A stretch of DNA of 33,219 nucleotides from Prevotella sp. GTDB taxonomy: Bacteria; Bacillota; Clostridia; Oscillospirales; Ruminococcaceae. The DNA lies in contig JAMPIC010000001.1 of the NCBI GenBank assembly GCA_023663025.1, forward strand, positions 41,021-74,239. The letters are read 5' to 3'. Below are positions 16,202 to 24,263 of the stretch, one piece after another. A program made the position numbers and the translations under genes. The notes beneath the pieces were generated by a model, which had not been told where the DNA came from, did no database searches, and worked only from the letters and a program-made list of their open reading frames with translations. Position 1 is the stretch's first letter. Every line of letters starts with the position of its first letter.

Positions 16202-17698
16202 ATGAAGAACACTAAGAAAATTCTTGCGGGAATTATGGCTCTCGCTATGACCGCCGGCTTTGCAGCCTGCAGCGGCGGAGACGATTCGGGTTCGGGCGAC
16301 GGAGGAAACGCCGGCGGAGGCGGAGACGCCGAGGTAACCACCACGTCGGAAGCCACTACCACCACGGCTGCCACAGTCGCAATAAACGAAGAGGGACTCA
16401 AAGACGACGAAGAAGCAGTCCTCGAAAACGCTATGTCCCAGCTTCAGGACGTGGAGCTTGAAAATAAGGAGATCAAGTGGCTCGCCCACTACGATATCAA
16501 CCCCAGCGGAAACGGCGCGTCCAAATCCGTCGCTCTCGAAATGTTCGAGCGCAAATACGGCGGCTCCGTAAAATTTTACGAGACCTCTTGGGAGAACCGC
16601 TACAACGACCTTTCCACATACGTTCTCGGCGGCGAGGGAATTGACTTCTTCCCCGGCGACGACGTGTACAACTACCCCAAGGGCATCATCAGCGGAATGT
16701 TCCAATCCGTTGACGATTATGTCGACATGAACTCCGCTATCTGGCAGAATACCAAAGCCGCTATGGAAATATTCAATTTCGGCGGCAAGCACTTCCAGTT
16801 CGTAACAGGCGTTGAGACCGAGGAGATCGTTATCTACAACAAGGCGACCATCGAGGCTAACGGCTTTGACGATCCATGGGATATGTACAAGGCGGGCGAA
16901 TGGAACTGGGACAGCTTCAAGAGCATGCTCCAGGACTTCGTTGACGAGGAGAACGACCAGTGGGGTCTGGACGGCTACTGGGCTGAGAACTCCCTGCTCT
17001 GCTCCGGCGGCGTTCCCACAGTAAGCACCAAGGACGGTCAGCTTGTCTGCAACCTTAACGACGCGGGCATGGAAAAAGAAATGAACTTCCAGTACGAGCT
17101 GTTCACAAACGGACTTATCTTCCCCAGAGAGCAGTTCTCATGGGCTGAACAGCCTCAGATGATGGGCGAGGGCAGACAGCTCTTCTATATCATCGGACCA
17201 TACGCCGTAAGATCCGACCCCGCAACATGGACTACCAAGATCGAACCCGAGGATCTGGGTATCGCTCCCGTACCGTCCCCCGCAGGCTCCGACCCGTATC
17301 AGACCGCCAAGATAAACGGTTTCGCTCTCTGCAAGGGCGCGGCTAACCCTCAGGGCGTCGCTCTGTTCGCGGAGTGCAACATCGTCGGCGCAGCTGACGA
17401 GGGCGCACAGGCTATCTCCGACAGAAAGGCTCTGGACGACTATAAGTGGTCGCAGGAGATCCTCGACAATCTGAAGGAGATCAACAAGCTTGCCGAGCAG
17501 TACCCCGTATACGACCTTGCTTCGGGCTGCTCCACGGATATCGCTTCCTACACAACGCAGGGCGGCGACAATGTGGGCACAAGAGCCGCTATGCACGGCA
17601 CAGATTGGGCTACAACAAGAGAATCCATTGCGGACACTATCATCATGCTTGTAGAAGAGGTAAATACCGAGCTTCAGGCTAAGGTTTCCGAAATGTAA
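16202..17698 (+). CDS. ABC-type sugar-binding lipoprotein (extracellular solute-binding family 1-like)
   Basis: 498 residues from ATG 16202, seven bases after AGGAGG. The signal peptide and lipobox AGFAACSGG place Cys at about residue 22, followed by a Gly/Ser and Thr-rich tether. The mature protein is a bilobal binding protein, with ALEMFERKYGGSVKF (start of the first lobe), GEWNWDSFKSMLQDF and a conserved GEGRQLFYIIGPYAV region. It should capture an oligosaccharide at the cell surface. No permease or ATPase gene is adjacent, so it must use a transporter encoded elsewhere. It is about half identical by eye to the protein at 20669-22114. Confidence 0.92.
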   Translation: MKNTKKILAGIMALAMTAGFAACSGGDDSGSGDGGNAGGGGDAEVTTTSEATTTTAATVAINEEGLKDDEEAVLENAMSQLQDVELENKEIKWLAHYDINPSGNGASKSVALEMFERKYGGSVKFYETSWENRYNDLSTYVLGGEGIDFFPGDDVYNYPKGIISGMFQSVDDYVDMNSAIWQNTKAAMEIFNFGGKHFQFVTGVETEEIVIYNKATIEANGFDDPWDMYKAGEWNWDSFKSMLQDFVDEENDQWGLDGYWAENSLLCSGGVPTVSTKDGQLVCNLNDAGMEKEMNFQYELFTNGLIFPREQFSWAEQPQMMGEGRQLFYIIGPYAVRSDPATWTTKIEPEDLGIAPVPSPAGSDPYQTAKINGFALCKGAANPQGVALFAECNIVGAADEGAQAISDRKALDDYKWSQEILDNLKEINKLAEQYPVYDLASGCSTDIASYTTQGGDNVGTRAAMHGTDWATTRESIADTIIMLVEEVNTELQAKVSEM

Positions 17699-17710
17699 TT
17701 TAAACGTTTT

Positions 17711-17740
17711 GCGGCTGCCGGATATCAGTCCGGCAGCCGC
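17711..17740. terminator. Strong 12-bp hairpin between converging genes
   Basis: GCGGCTGCCGGA (17711-17722) and TCCGGCAGCCGC (17729-17740) form a perfect GC-rich stem with a 6-base loop. Neither side has a T-run, so it may stabilise mRNA 3' ends rather than act as a classic terminator. Confidence 0.7.
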
Positions 17741-17742
17741 AG

Positions 17743-18336
17743 TCATTTGAGGAAAGCGAGTACGATCAGAGCCGCTCCGCAGAGCTTTCCGAGGTTTATG
17801 TTCGGGGAGGACGCCATTTTCCGTCCCAGACGGCAGCCGAGCGTCACCGACAGAGTTCCCGCCGCAAAGGATACGGCGGCAAGCAGGGGAACGTTCAGGT
17901 TACCGAGACCCGCGCTGACGCCGGTTACAAGAGAGTCCGCCGAAAGCGCGGCGGCAAGAACCACGGCTTCGCGGGGGGAAATGCTCTTGGAATTGTCGGC
18001 GTCCGCAGCGGTTCCGTCGAAAAACAGCGCAACGGGACCCGGGGACTTTCCCCGCCCCTTCGACCGCTCCGCAAGACGTTTGAAGTACCCCTGAAACAGA
18101 TTGAACAGCCCCAGCAGTATCAGCAGAACAAATGATACCGCCCCGCAGACTTTTTCGGGAATGAACCGTCCGATCAAGTCGGCGAACGCCGCCGAACAGG
18201 TCAGGAACAGCGATCCCGTAAAGCCGATTATCACAGAGGAACGGAGGGGTATTTTTATTCCCGCAGCCCCAATGCCCGCGGCGGAAGCAAATCCGTCGGC
18301 ACAGACGGCTGCCGTCAGGAGAAGAATTTTAAGCAT
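17743..18336 (-). CDS. ytaF: YtaF/MntP-family sporulation membrane protein
   Basis: 197 residues from ATG 18336. Six hydrophobic segments are arranged as two three-helix repeats, each beginning with a small-residue motif around Asp (CADGFASAAGIG and SADSLVTGVSAGLG), the hallmark of the MntP/YtaF group. YtaF is known as a sporulation-associated membrane protein; MntP exports manganese. The central loop (KRLAERSKGRGKSPG...DADNSKSISPRE) is cytosolic and fits YtaF better than MntP. The presence of such a gene hints at a spore-forming ancestry. It is monocistronic, and its upstream region is shared divergently with birA. Confidence 0.85.
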   Translation of the reverse strand: MLKILLLTAAVCADGFASAAGIGAAGIKIPLRSSVIIGFTGSLFLTCSAAFADLIGRFIPEKVCGAVSFVLLILLGLFNLFQGYFKRLAERSKGRGKSPGPVALFFDGTAADADNSKSISPREAVVLAAALSADSLVTGVSAGLGNLNVPLLAAVSFAAGTLSVTLGCRLGRKMASSPNINLGKLCGAALIVLAFLK

Positions 18337-18403
18337 TGTCAACCACTTTTCCTTAGGTATTCTCTTTGATATTTTATGAAAAAAGTGTAAAAATGTGATT
18401 GAC

Positions 18404-18433
18404 TTAACGGTCGATTTGTGGTATTCTTATAAT
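18404..18433 (+). promoter_or_regulatory. Probable birA promoter
   Basis: TATAAT at 18428-18433, with TTAACG at 18404-18409 (18-base spacer). A better TTGACT at 18399 is too far away (23 bases). Transcription would start near 18440 and give a 200-base leader. Confidence 0.5.
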
Positions 18434-18436
18434 ATG

Positions 18437-18612
18437 ATTTTCGGCGGCGTACCGAAAATGTTCCGCAAAAGACGCTTGCTGCGGATATGCCTGCGCCGCC
18501 TTGTTAGGACGGTCTCAGCCGGGATCATGCCCGAAGCGCAGAAAAAAACTGCTTCGGAAGCTCCCGGTATCAAGGATCGGAATAGTTGTGTCGATTGCTC
18601 CTTCATATTAAA
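18437..18612 (+). ncRNA. Structured 5' leader of birA (possible cis-regulatory RNA)
   Basis: Consecutive stems can be drawn: ATTTTCGG/CCGAAAAT (18437-18459); TCCGC/GCGGA nearby (from about 18462); an outer CCGGGA/TCCCGG helix enclosing CCGAAGC...CTGCTTCGG with a 7-A loop (about 18519-18570); and AAGGATCG pairing with CGA and TCCTT (about 18573-18606). The leader has no convincing open frame and does not show the T-box GGUGG bulge sequence or another riboswitch core that I recognise. It may be a control element for biotin ligase or an independent small RNA. Confidence 0.4.
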
Positions 18613-18642
18613 TAATTTGTTTCAAAACGGAGGTGCGTTTAT

Positions 18643-19617
18643 ATGCCGTTAAAGGATAAGGTATTGACCGTCCTGGAAGAAAATAAGGGGAAAAGCGTGT
18701 CGGGCAGCGAGATCGCCCGCAGCGTGGGTATGACGAGAAGCGCAGTCTGGAAAGCCGTGAAAACTCTCCGCGAGGAAGGCTATTCCATATGCGCGGTGAC
18801 AAACAGAGGCTACTGCCTGTCGGAGGAAAGCGATTTCCTCAGCGAACAGTCCATCGTCCCCAATCTGAGAACCAAAGCTCTGGGAAGAAAGATTGACGTT
18901 TTCAAAACAATAGACTCAACAAATAATTTTGCAAAAAGTCTCGCACAGCTTGGAGCAGTTCACGGCACAACTGTAATATCGGAAGTCCAGACGCAGGGAA
19001 AGGGGCGAATGGGCAGGGATTTCTACTCCCCTATGGGCATGGGGATATATATGAGCGTTATCCTCAGACCGAAGCTTTCGGTGGAGCATTCGCTGCTGAT
19101 AACGTCCTGCGCGGCTGTGGCTGTCGCGGAAGCGGTGGAAAAGGTCGCGGATATCGAATGCAAGATCAAATGGGTGAACGATATCTACACGGGCGGGAAA
19201 AAACTCTGCGGCATTCTCACCGAGGCTTCCGTGGACGTGGAGCAGGGCGGTCTGGAGTACGCCATAGTGGGATTGGGAATAAACGTGCAGAACGTTACGT
19301 TTCCGAAAACTCTGACGGACATTGCAACGTCCGTCAAGCTTGAGACGGACAAGTCCGTGTCAAGAAGCGTGCTGACAGCGGAAATACTGAACTGCCTGGA
19401 GGAACGTCTCGAAACCATACGGGACAAAAGCTTTCTCGACGAGTACCGCAGACGCTCAAACGTGATAGGAGAACGCATAGAGGTCACGCACAACGAAACC
19501 GCCGAGCAGATGGACTGCATAGGCGTGGACGGGATAGGCAGACTGCTTGTCCGGCTTGACAGCGGCGAGGAAAAGGCTCTTACCTCGGGAACGGTCAGGA
19601 TCGTAAGCCGGGAGTAA
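18643..19617 (+). CDS. birA: Bifunctional biotin ligase / biotin operon repressor BirA
   Basis: 324 residues, with GGAGGTG eight to nine bases before the ATG. The N-terminal winged helix is KDKVLTVLEENKGKSVSGSEIARSVGMTRSAVWKAVKTL; the catalytic domain has STNNFAK, the biotinyl-AMP loop GKGRMGRDFYSP, KIKWVNDIY, KKLCGILTE and GLGINV; a C-terminal SH3-like domain follows. It activates biotin with ATP and transfers it to biotin carboxyl carrier proteins. With the DNA-binding domain present it should also repress biotin uptake or synthesis genes, none of which are in this window. A hairpin shared with the converging gene follows. Confidence 0.96.
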   Translation: MPLKDKVLTVLEENKGKSVSGSEIARSVGMTRSAVWKAVKTLREEGYSICAVTNRGYCLSEESDFLSEQSIVPNLRTKALGRKIDVFKTIDSTNNFAKSLAQLGAVHGTTVISEVQTQGKGRMGRDFYSPMGMGIYMSVILRPKLSVEHSLLITSCAAVAVAEAVEKVADIECKIKWVNDIYTGGKKLCGILTEASVDVEQGGLEYAIVGLGINVQNVTFPKTLTDIATSVKLETDKSVSRSVLTAEILNCLEERLETIRDKSFLDEYRRRSNVIGERIEVTHNETAEQMDCIGVDGIGRLLVRLDSGEEKALTSGTVRIVSRE

Positions 19618-19645
19618 ATCATAAAATCATAAAAGAAAAATAAAA

Positions 19646-19698
19646 CCAAAGGACAGTACCTGAGCCGAAAAAAACGGCGGACAGGCAGCTGTCCTTTG
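19646..19698. terminator. Long hairpin terminator between birA and the DUF4830 gene
   Basis: CCAAAGGACAG (19646-19656) pairs with CTGTCCTTTG (19689-19698), and the loop contains a second small stem (CCTG..CCG, A-rich loop, CGG..CAGG). On the minus strand it is followed by a T-rich tract, so it suits the gene on that strand best. Confidence 0.75.
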
Positions 19699-19716
19699 AT
19701 TTTGCGTCAGGAAGCC

Positions 19717-20217
19717 TCATTCCGCTTCCGCGAAAAGATACGTCTGCACCGCCGAGGAAATAAGCGGCTCGATAAAACCCTCCTCGCCGGAGCTGCCGCC
19801 CGCAAGTGAAACGTCCCCGCCGATAAGCCTGTCGTTGTACAGCAGCATGGTGGCGGTAACGTTTTCGGGGTGGTCGGGATAGTTCAGCACCTGATAGGTG
19901 ACGACCGTCACAGGCTTTCCCTGATATTTTTCCGGGTCGAAGCCCTGCCGCTTCTGGAGAGCGGCGTATTCGGCGTAAACCTCGTCGTCGGCGGAGGGTA
20001 AGGTCACCTCTTCCTTCGAGATCGGCTCGGGCTTGACTATCCAGCCCTGCGAGTTGAGAAACTCAATGCGTTCGGCATTCGACGCCATTGTGAACATTTT
20101 GTCGGCTTCCGTATCCTCCTTTGCCTTTGAAAAGAAAAACAGCGCGGCGGCAGCGGCAGCCGCAAGAATAATAAATAAAAATATTTTAATTCCTTTTTTA
20201 GATGAACCCTTGCTCAC
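19717..20217 (-). CDS. Membrane-anchored DUF4830 protein
   Basis: 166 residues from GTG 20217, with AAAGGAGC nine bases upstream. After a basic start (MSKGSSKKGIK) there is a single membrane helix, then an outside domain containing ERIEFLNSQGWIVKPEPISKEEVTLP, YAALQKRQGFDPEKYQGKPVTVVTYQVLNYP and a final LLYNDRLIGGDVSL. This matches the DUF4830 pattern common in Clostridia: a small cystatin-like domain of unknown function exposed at the cell surface. It is monocistronic. Nothing nearby suggests a partner. Confidence 0.8.
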   Translation of the reverse strand: MSKGSSKKGIKIFLFIILAAAAAAALFFFSKAKEDTEADKMFTMASNAERIEFLNSQGWIVKPEPISKEEVTLPSADDEVYAEYAALQKRQGFDPEKYQGKPVTVVTYQVLNYPDHPENVTATMLLYNDRLIGGDVSLAGGSSGEEGFIEPLISSAVQTYLFAEAE

Positions 20218-20379
20218 ATAAAACAGCTCCTTTGCAGGTTTTGTTTAATGTTTATGCGGGCAAGTCCGCAAAAAGTACGGGTTGTCTCAATTTATGCCGT
20301 GTCAAAAAAAATATTCCCGCATAGATTGGTAATAAGGGGAAGAAATCTCTTTCCCGATACTTATAAAAGGAGTAAGACT

Positions 20380-20610
20380 ATGAACACAGCAAAGACGCTG
20401 TTTAATATGCGGGAGGGCAGTTCCGCCACCGTCAGGAAGCTGCTTAACGAGGGCGGAATGCGCCGCCGCTTGCAGGATATGGGACTGATCGAGGGCACGT
20501 CCGTCCGCTGCCTGCAAAGAAGTCCTGCGGGAGACCCAATCGCCTACCTGATAAGAGGAGCGGTCATCGCTCTCCGCGAGGAGGACAGCTCAAAGGTGAT
20601 CGTCGAATAA
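20380..20610 (+). CDS. feoA: Stand-alone FeoA-domain protein
   Basis: 76 residues with AAAAGGAG before the ATG. The SH3-like FeoA pattern is clear: VRKLLNEGGMRRRLQDMGLIEGTSVRCLQRSPAGDPIAYLIRGAVIALREEDSSKVIVE. FeoA associates with the ferrous iron transporter FeoB. No feoB follows; instead a strong terminator comes right after, so it may be an orphan regulator or serve a distant feoB. The 160 bases upstream show no clear promoter by eye. Confidence 0.9.
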   Translation: MNTAKTLFNMREGSSATVRKLLNEGGMRRRLQDMGLIEGTSVRCLQRSPAGDPIAYLIRGAVIALREEDSSKVIVE

Positions 20611-20652
20611 AAAACCGTCCCGCTGCGGAATACTCCGAAACGGGACGGTTTT
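20611..20652. terminator. Bidirectional terminator, feoA / second solute-binding protein
   Basis: AAAACCGTCCCG (20611-20622) and CGGGACGGTTTT (20641-20652) form a 12-bp stem flanked by A and T runs, between converging genes. Confidence 0.93.
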
Positions 20653-20668
20653 ATTGTTTCCGTACAGA

Positions 20669-22114
20669 TCAGCCCATAGCTTCAACCTGTTCGTTGAATT
20701 CGTTGATATAAATTTCAACAACGTCTAAAAGGGATTCGCGGGTGGTCGCCCATTCGTGACCCTCGAATGCGGCGCGGATACCGTATTCGCCGCTGTCAAG
20801 GATATCGTAAAGATCCGTGGGGCAGCCGGAGTGGATATCGTATACCGGGTTCTTGCGGGCAAGCTCGGTAACTGACGCGTGCATCTCGATCATCTCGTCG
20901 CTCCAGCCGTAGTCTTTGCGGCGCTTTTCGAGAGCAAGCTCCTGCGTTTCGGGATCGGCGTTCGCAGCAAGGATACATTCCATAAATCTCATAACGCCCT
21001 CGGGGTTCTGTGCGCCCTTGCAGAGCATATAGGCTTCAAGTCCTGCGGGAACGTAATGCTCCGAAGTTTCGGGATCTTTGGGCATGGGGACGAACATTAC
21101 GTCCTCTTGATTGCCGAAGGTAGCCGACCACACCTCGGGTGCGCTTTCAAGGACATACATACCGCCGATGTAGAACAGCTCCCTGCCCTCGCCGATGAAC
21201 TCGGGGTGCTCCGTCCAGCTGAACAGGCTCTTGTCGAGCACAAGACCGGACGTATTCAGTCCGTACATGAAATTCATAACTCTTTCGAGATTGGGGTCGT
21301 TAAGGTTGTGGACAAGCTTTCCGTCCTTGAACTCCACGGAGGGAACGCCGCTCGTCAGCATAAGAGGCTGCTCGTTGAACCAACCGTCCAGACCATACTG
21401 ATCCTGTTCGGGGTCAACGTAGTCCACAAGCATGCTCTTGAAAGTGTCCCAGTTCCAATCGCCATTGGCGAAAAGCTCCGCAGGATCGTCAAAGCCCATA
21501 GATTCCACGGTTCCCCTGTTGTAGACGACCACCTGTCCCAGCGTGGACTGCGGACAGATTATATAGTGCTTGCCGTTTACGATGAACTTGTCGTTAAGGT
21601 CTTTCCATTCAGCCCAGAGGGGATTTTCCCAGTCGATGTAACTGTCGTAGGACTCGAACTGACCGTTTGGTATGCCCTTGGGGAAAGAGTCCAGATCGCC
21701 GCCCGCGATAAAGTCGATGCCGTCGCCGCCGATTATTTTTGTGGAAAGGTCGTTGAAGCGGTTTGCCCATGTGGTCTCGATATACTCGATCTCGCCGCCG
21801 TACTTGGTCTCGAAAAGCTCCAGCGAAAGAGCCTTAGTGTTGCCCGAGGTTGTGGGGTGAAACGGGTCGTAGAACGAGAACCATTTGATGGTTTTGTTTT
21901 CCAGCTCGCCGGTAAGGGAATCGGCGACGCTGCTGATCTGATCCTGCGCCTCGGAGGAAAGGGTCTCGCTGTTGATCGCCACCGTGACCGCGGGAGTTGT
22001 GGTTATCGCGGGGGTAGTCTCGTCAGGGTCGCTGCTGTCTCCGGAGCACGCCGCAAGGGAGCAGATGACCGACATGGCGGTAAGTCCCGCAAATATTCTT
22101 TTGATATTTTTCAT
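20669..22114 (-). CDS. Second ABC-type sugar-binding lipoprotein, paralogue of the first
   Basis: 481 residues from ATG 22114 (GAAAGGACG seven bases upstream). The lipobox LAACSGD and an acidic/Thr linker (PDETTPAITTTPAVTVAINSE) precede the binding domain. It shares long blocks with the protein at 16202-17698: ENKxIKW, ETxWxNRxNDLST, NGDWNWDTFKSML, LNDPN, GEGRELFYI, ATTRES near the C terminus. Binding-site aromatic residues differ, suggesting a different sugar. It again has no permease genes. The promoter overlaps a catabolite-type palindrome, implying carbon-source control. Confidence 0.92.
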   Translation of the reverse strand: MKNIKRIFAGLTAMSVICSLAACSGDSSDPDETTPAITTTPAVTVAINSETLSSEAQDQISSVADSLTGELENKTIKWFSFYDPFHPTTSGNTKALSLELFETKYGGEIEYIETTWANRFNDLSTKIIGGDGIDFIAGGDLDSFPKGIPNGQFESYDSYIDWENPLWAEWKDLNDKFIVNGKHYIICPQSTLGQVVVYNRGTVESMGFDDPAELFANGDWNWDTFKSMLVDYVDPEQDQYGLDGWFNEQPLMLTSGVPSVEFKDGKLVHNLNDPNLERVMNFMYGLNTSGLVLDKSLFSWTEHPEFIGEGRELFYIGGMYVLESAPEVWSATFGNQEDVMFVPMPKDPETSEHYVPAGLEAYMLCKGAQNPEGVMRFMECILAANADPETQELALEKRRKDYGWSDEMIEMHASVTELARKNPVYDIHSGCPTDLYDILDSGEYGIRAAFEGHEWATTRESLLDVVEIYINEFNEQVEAMG

Positions 22115-22157
22115 AAAAAACGTCCTTTCGGGTAAAATAAAATTGTACAGTACCAAT

Positions 22158-22187
22158 ATTATAACAAAAAAACGAAACTTATGTCAA
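22158..22187 (-). promoter_or_regulatory. Promoter of the second solute-binding protein gene
   Basis: Minus strand TTGACA (22182-22187), 18 bases, TATAAT (22158-22163). The -35 box lies inside the palindrome at 22181-22196. Confidence 0.85.
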
Positions 22188-22196
22188 CGTTTACAT
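22181..22196. promoter_or_regulatory. Cre-like / LacI-type operator over the -35 box
   Basis: The minus strand reads ATGTAAACGTTGACAT, a palindrome with one mismatched pair. Its core TGTAAACGTTGACA fits 13 of 14 positions of the CcpA cre consensus TGWAARCGYTWWCW. LacI-family regulators of sugar genes bind very similar sites, so the binder could be CcpA or a local LacI-type protein. Confidence 0.6.
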
Positions 22197-22249
22197 TAAC
22201 ATTTTTATAAATACCGGTTTGGATAATTTGCACAATTCGCGGCTTGCCG

Positions 22250-23407
22250 TTATTCTTCGGGCTGACCGCCGCGCAGATACACTCTGGGGACGCGCTTGCT
22301 TATTCCGCAGACTATCTCGTAGCCGATAGTTCCGCCCGCTTCGGCAAGGTCGTCGGCGGTAATTGTTTCACCGCCCGCCGAGCCGATCAGGATAACCTCG
22401 TCGCCCTCGGAAACATTTCCCGCGTCGGTAACGTCGAACATCATCTGATCCATGCATATCCTGCCCACGCCCTTTACGCGCGTTCCGCCGATAATGGCGG
22501 CGCAGTTGCCCGAAAGTATTCTCGGGTAGCCGTCCGCGTAGCCGCAGGGAACGGCGGCAATTACCCTGTCCTCTTTTGCGGTGTATATCCTGCCGTAGCT
22601 TACCGTGTCGCCCTTGTGTATCGTTCTGACCTGCGACACGACCGTCTTAAGGCTCATCACCGGTTTAAGGGCGACAGGGATATTCAGCGCGTAGGCAGGA
22701 CGCAGACCGTACAAAAGTATTCCCAGACGTGCGAGAGTGCTTCTGCTGTCGTAGCTGTAGACAGTCGCCGCACTGTTGAGGAAGTGTATGTGCTTGAATT
22801 TTACGCCCAGACGTTCCGCGGCGTTTACAGCCGCAAGGAAGCTCTGTTTCTGCTCGTCCGTAAAAGCAACGTCCCCCTCGAGACGGCTGTCGGCGGCGGC
22901 GAAGTGGGTAAACACGCCCTCGACGGATATGTTCGGCAAAGCGGCTATCTCCGCGATCTCCTCGGCGCAGCGGTCGGAATCGTCCGATTCGAGACCAACT
23001 CTGTGCATTCCCGTATCAAGTTTTATGTGTACCCTCACCGGCATTGAAGCTTTTTCGGAAAATGCCGCCGCATTTTCGCGGGAAACAACGGCTGTGATAA
23101 TATTGTTCCTTGCGATAATGTCCGCGTTGTTCGGATCGACCCTGCCCAAAATAAGGATATCGCTCTTGCAGCCGCCCTCCCGCAGCCGCAGAGCTTCGGG
23201 AACATTGGACACGCAGAAAAAGTCGGCGCCCAGCTCCTCATACAGCTTCATCAGCCGCAGATCGCCGTGGCCGTAGCCGTCCGCCTTTATCACGCAGGCA
23301 GGCTTTGTAAAGCCGTCGTAAAGAAAGCCTTTCAAAGCCGTGAAATTTCTTTCCGCCGCGTCGAGATCGATTTCCGCGCGAATGCGGTCCGTAAACTTAT
23401 TAACCAT
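22250..23407 (-). CDS. alr: Alanine racemase
   Basis: 385 residues from ATG 23407. The PLP-binding lysine lies in KPACVIKADGYGHG; further blocks are HIKLDTGMHRVG, FTHFAAAD, ARLGILLYGLRP, TVSYGRIYTAKEDRVIAAVPCGYADGY (with the catalytic Tyr) and GRICMDQMMFDVT. It interconverts L- and D-alanine for peptidoglycan. The ATG at 23407 fits family alignments but has only a weak binding site, while a very strong GAAAGGAGG lies about 60 bases upstream (23466-23474) with no ATG, GTG or TTG at proper distance. A minus-strand promoter (TTTACA-18-TAATAA) can be drawn near 23500-23530. Confidence 0.95.
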   Translation of the reverse strand: MVNKFTDRIRAEIDLDAAERNFTALKGFLYDGFTKPACVIKADGYGHGDLRLMKLYEELGADFFCVSNVPEALRLREGGCKSDILILGRVDPNNADIIARNNIITAVVSRENAAAFSEKASMPVRVHIKLDTGMHRVGLESDDSDRCAEEIAEIAALPNISVEGVFTHFAAADSRLEGDVAFTDEQKQSFLAAVNAAERLGVKFKHIHFLNSAATVYSYDSRSTLARLGILLYGLRPAYALNIPVALKPVMSLKTVVSQVRTIHKGDTVSYGRIYTAKEDRVIAAVPCGYADGYPRILSGNCAAIIGGTRVKGVGRICMDQMMFDVTDAGNVSEGDEVILIGSAGGETITADDLAEAGGTIGYEIVCGISKRVPRVYLRGGQPEE

Positions 23408-23521
23408 GGTTTTTGCCGCGTCCCGAGCCGATACGCGTTCAGTCCCGCTGCCCGGCGAAGGGACGCTCCTCCTTTCAAATTTGTTAATTGTGTCAAATTT
23501 ATTACAAATATCAAGTTGCTG

Positions 23522-23550
23522 TTGTAAAAACGAAATATTTGTGCTATAAT
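23522..23550 (+). promoter_or_regulatory. Promoter of the SLOG-family gene
   Basis: TTGTAA (23522-23527), 17 bases, TATAAT (23545-23550) preceded by TGC. The stretch TGTGCTATAAT-N-ATTAAG is the same as in the nrdR promoter. Confidence 0.75.
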
Positions 23551-23615
23551 GATTAAGCGACCGAAACGCCGCCTGTGCTGCGGTAACGCAAATATTTTGA
23601 AATGGGGATACTGTC

Positions 23616-24197
23616 ATGTCTCTCGAAAACAATTCCGCAGACGCGGAAATCGCCGGAAAAACCGTCTGTTTCTCGGGTCACCGTCCCGAAAAGCTTCCCG
23701 ACGGGGGAAACGAGCACTCACAGATCATACGCACATTAAAAAGCATACTTTACAAGGAAATAATCGACTGCGCCGAAAACGGCTATACCACCTTTATTAC
23801 GGGGCTTGCCCGCGGCGTGGATCTTTGGGCGGGCGAAATGGTAATGGAACTTAAAGCTCAGGGAATGCCGCTCAGACTTGTGGCTGCCGCTCCCTACAAA
23901 GGTCACGGAAGCAGCTTCAAGGGCAAGGACAGATTTATCCTCGGCAATATATTCCTGAAAGCCGACGAGACGGTCTATGTATGCGAAAGCTACTCGCGGA
24001 ACTGCATGAAGCTGAGAAACGAATATATGGTAGACCGTTCGGACAAGCTTATAGCATTGGTTTCGGACTACCGCAGCGGAACGGGTCAGACGATCAGATA
24101 CGCCGAAAAGCAGCGGCTCGAAATAAAGATAATCAACGCCGACAAGCTTGAAAACGGCATGGACGGCGGTACGGGCTTTGAACAGCTTGCTTTTTAA
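23616..24197 (+). CDS. SLOG-family protein (DUF1273 / YpsA-like)
   Basis: 193 residues. A Rossmann-like SLOG domain is shown by KTVCFSGHRPEKLP at the start, FITGLARGVDLWAGEMVMEL in the middle and DKLIALVSDYRSGTGQTIRYAEK later, the nucleotide-binding signature of the YpsA/DprA-related group. Such proteins are thought to bind nucleotides or nucleotide-derived signals, and YpsA affects cell division in Bacillus; no reaction is assigned. It is transcribed divergently from alr. A GGGG lies before the ATG. The next gene follows 66 bases later in the same direction. Confidence 0.85.
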   Translation: MSLENNSADAEIAGKTVCFSGHRPEKLPDGGNEHSQIIRTLKSILYKEIIDCAENGYTTFITGLARGVDLWAGEMVMELKAQGMPLRLVAAAPYKGHGSSFKGKDRFILGNIFLKADETVYVCESYSRNCMKLRNEYMVDRSDKLIALVSDYRSGTGQTIRYAEKQRLEIKIINADKLENGMDGGTGFEQLAF

Positions 24198-24263
24198 ATA
24201 TTATACCACTCGGCGGCAAATTTTTCAACAGTTTTTTATTATTTTTTGAAAGGAAACGGCATT

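Noticed and set aside
18437..18612. T-box, SRP RNA or 6S RNA in the birA leader
   Set aside because: The diagnostic conserved sequences of these RNAs are not present by eye.
18395..18652. 85-codon frame in the birA leader
   Set aside because: It starts before the probable transcription start, has no ribosome binding site, and crosses into birA; a structured RNA explains the stretch better.
20879..22135. 418-codon plus-strand frame opposite the second solute-binding protein
   Set aside because: The minus strand carries a lipobox, promoter and paralogous sequence; the plus frame is a shadow.
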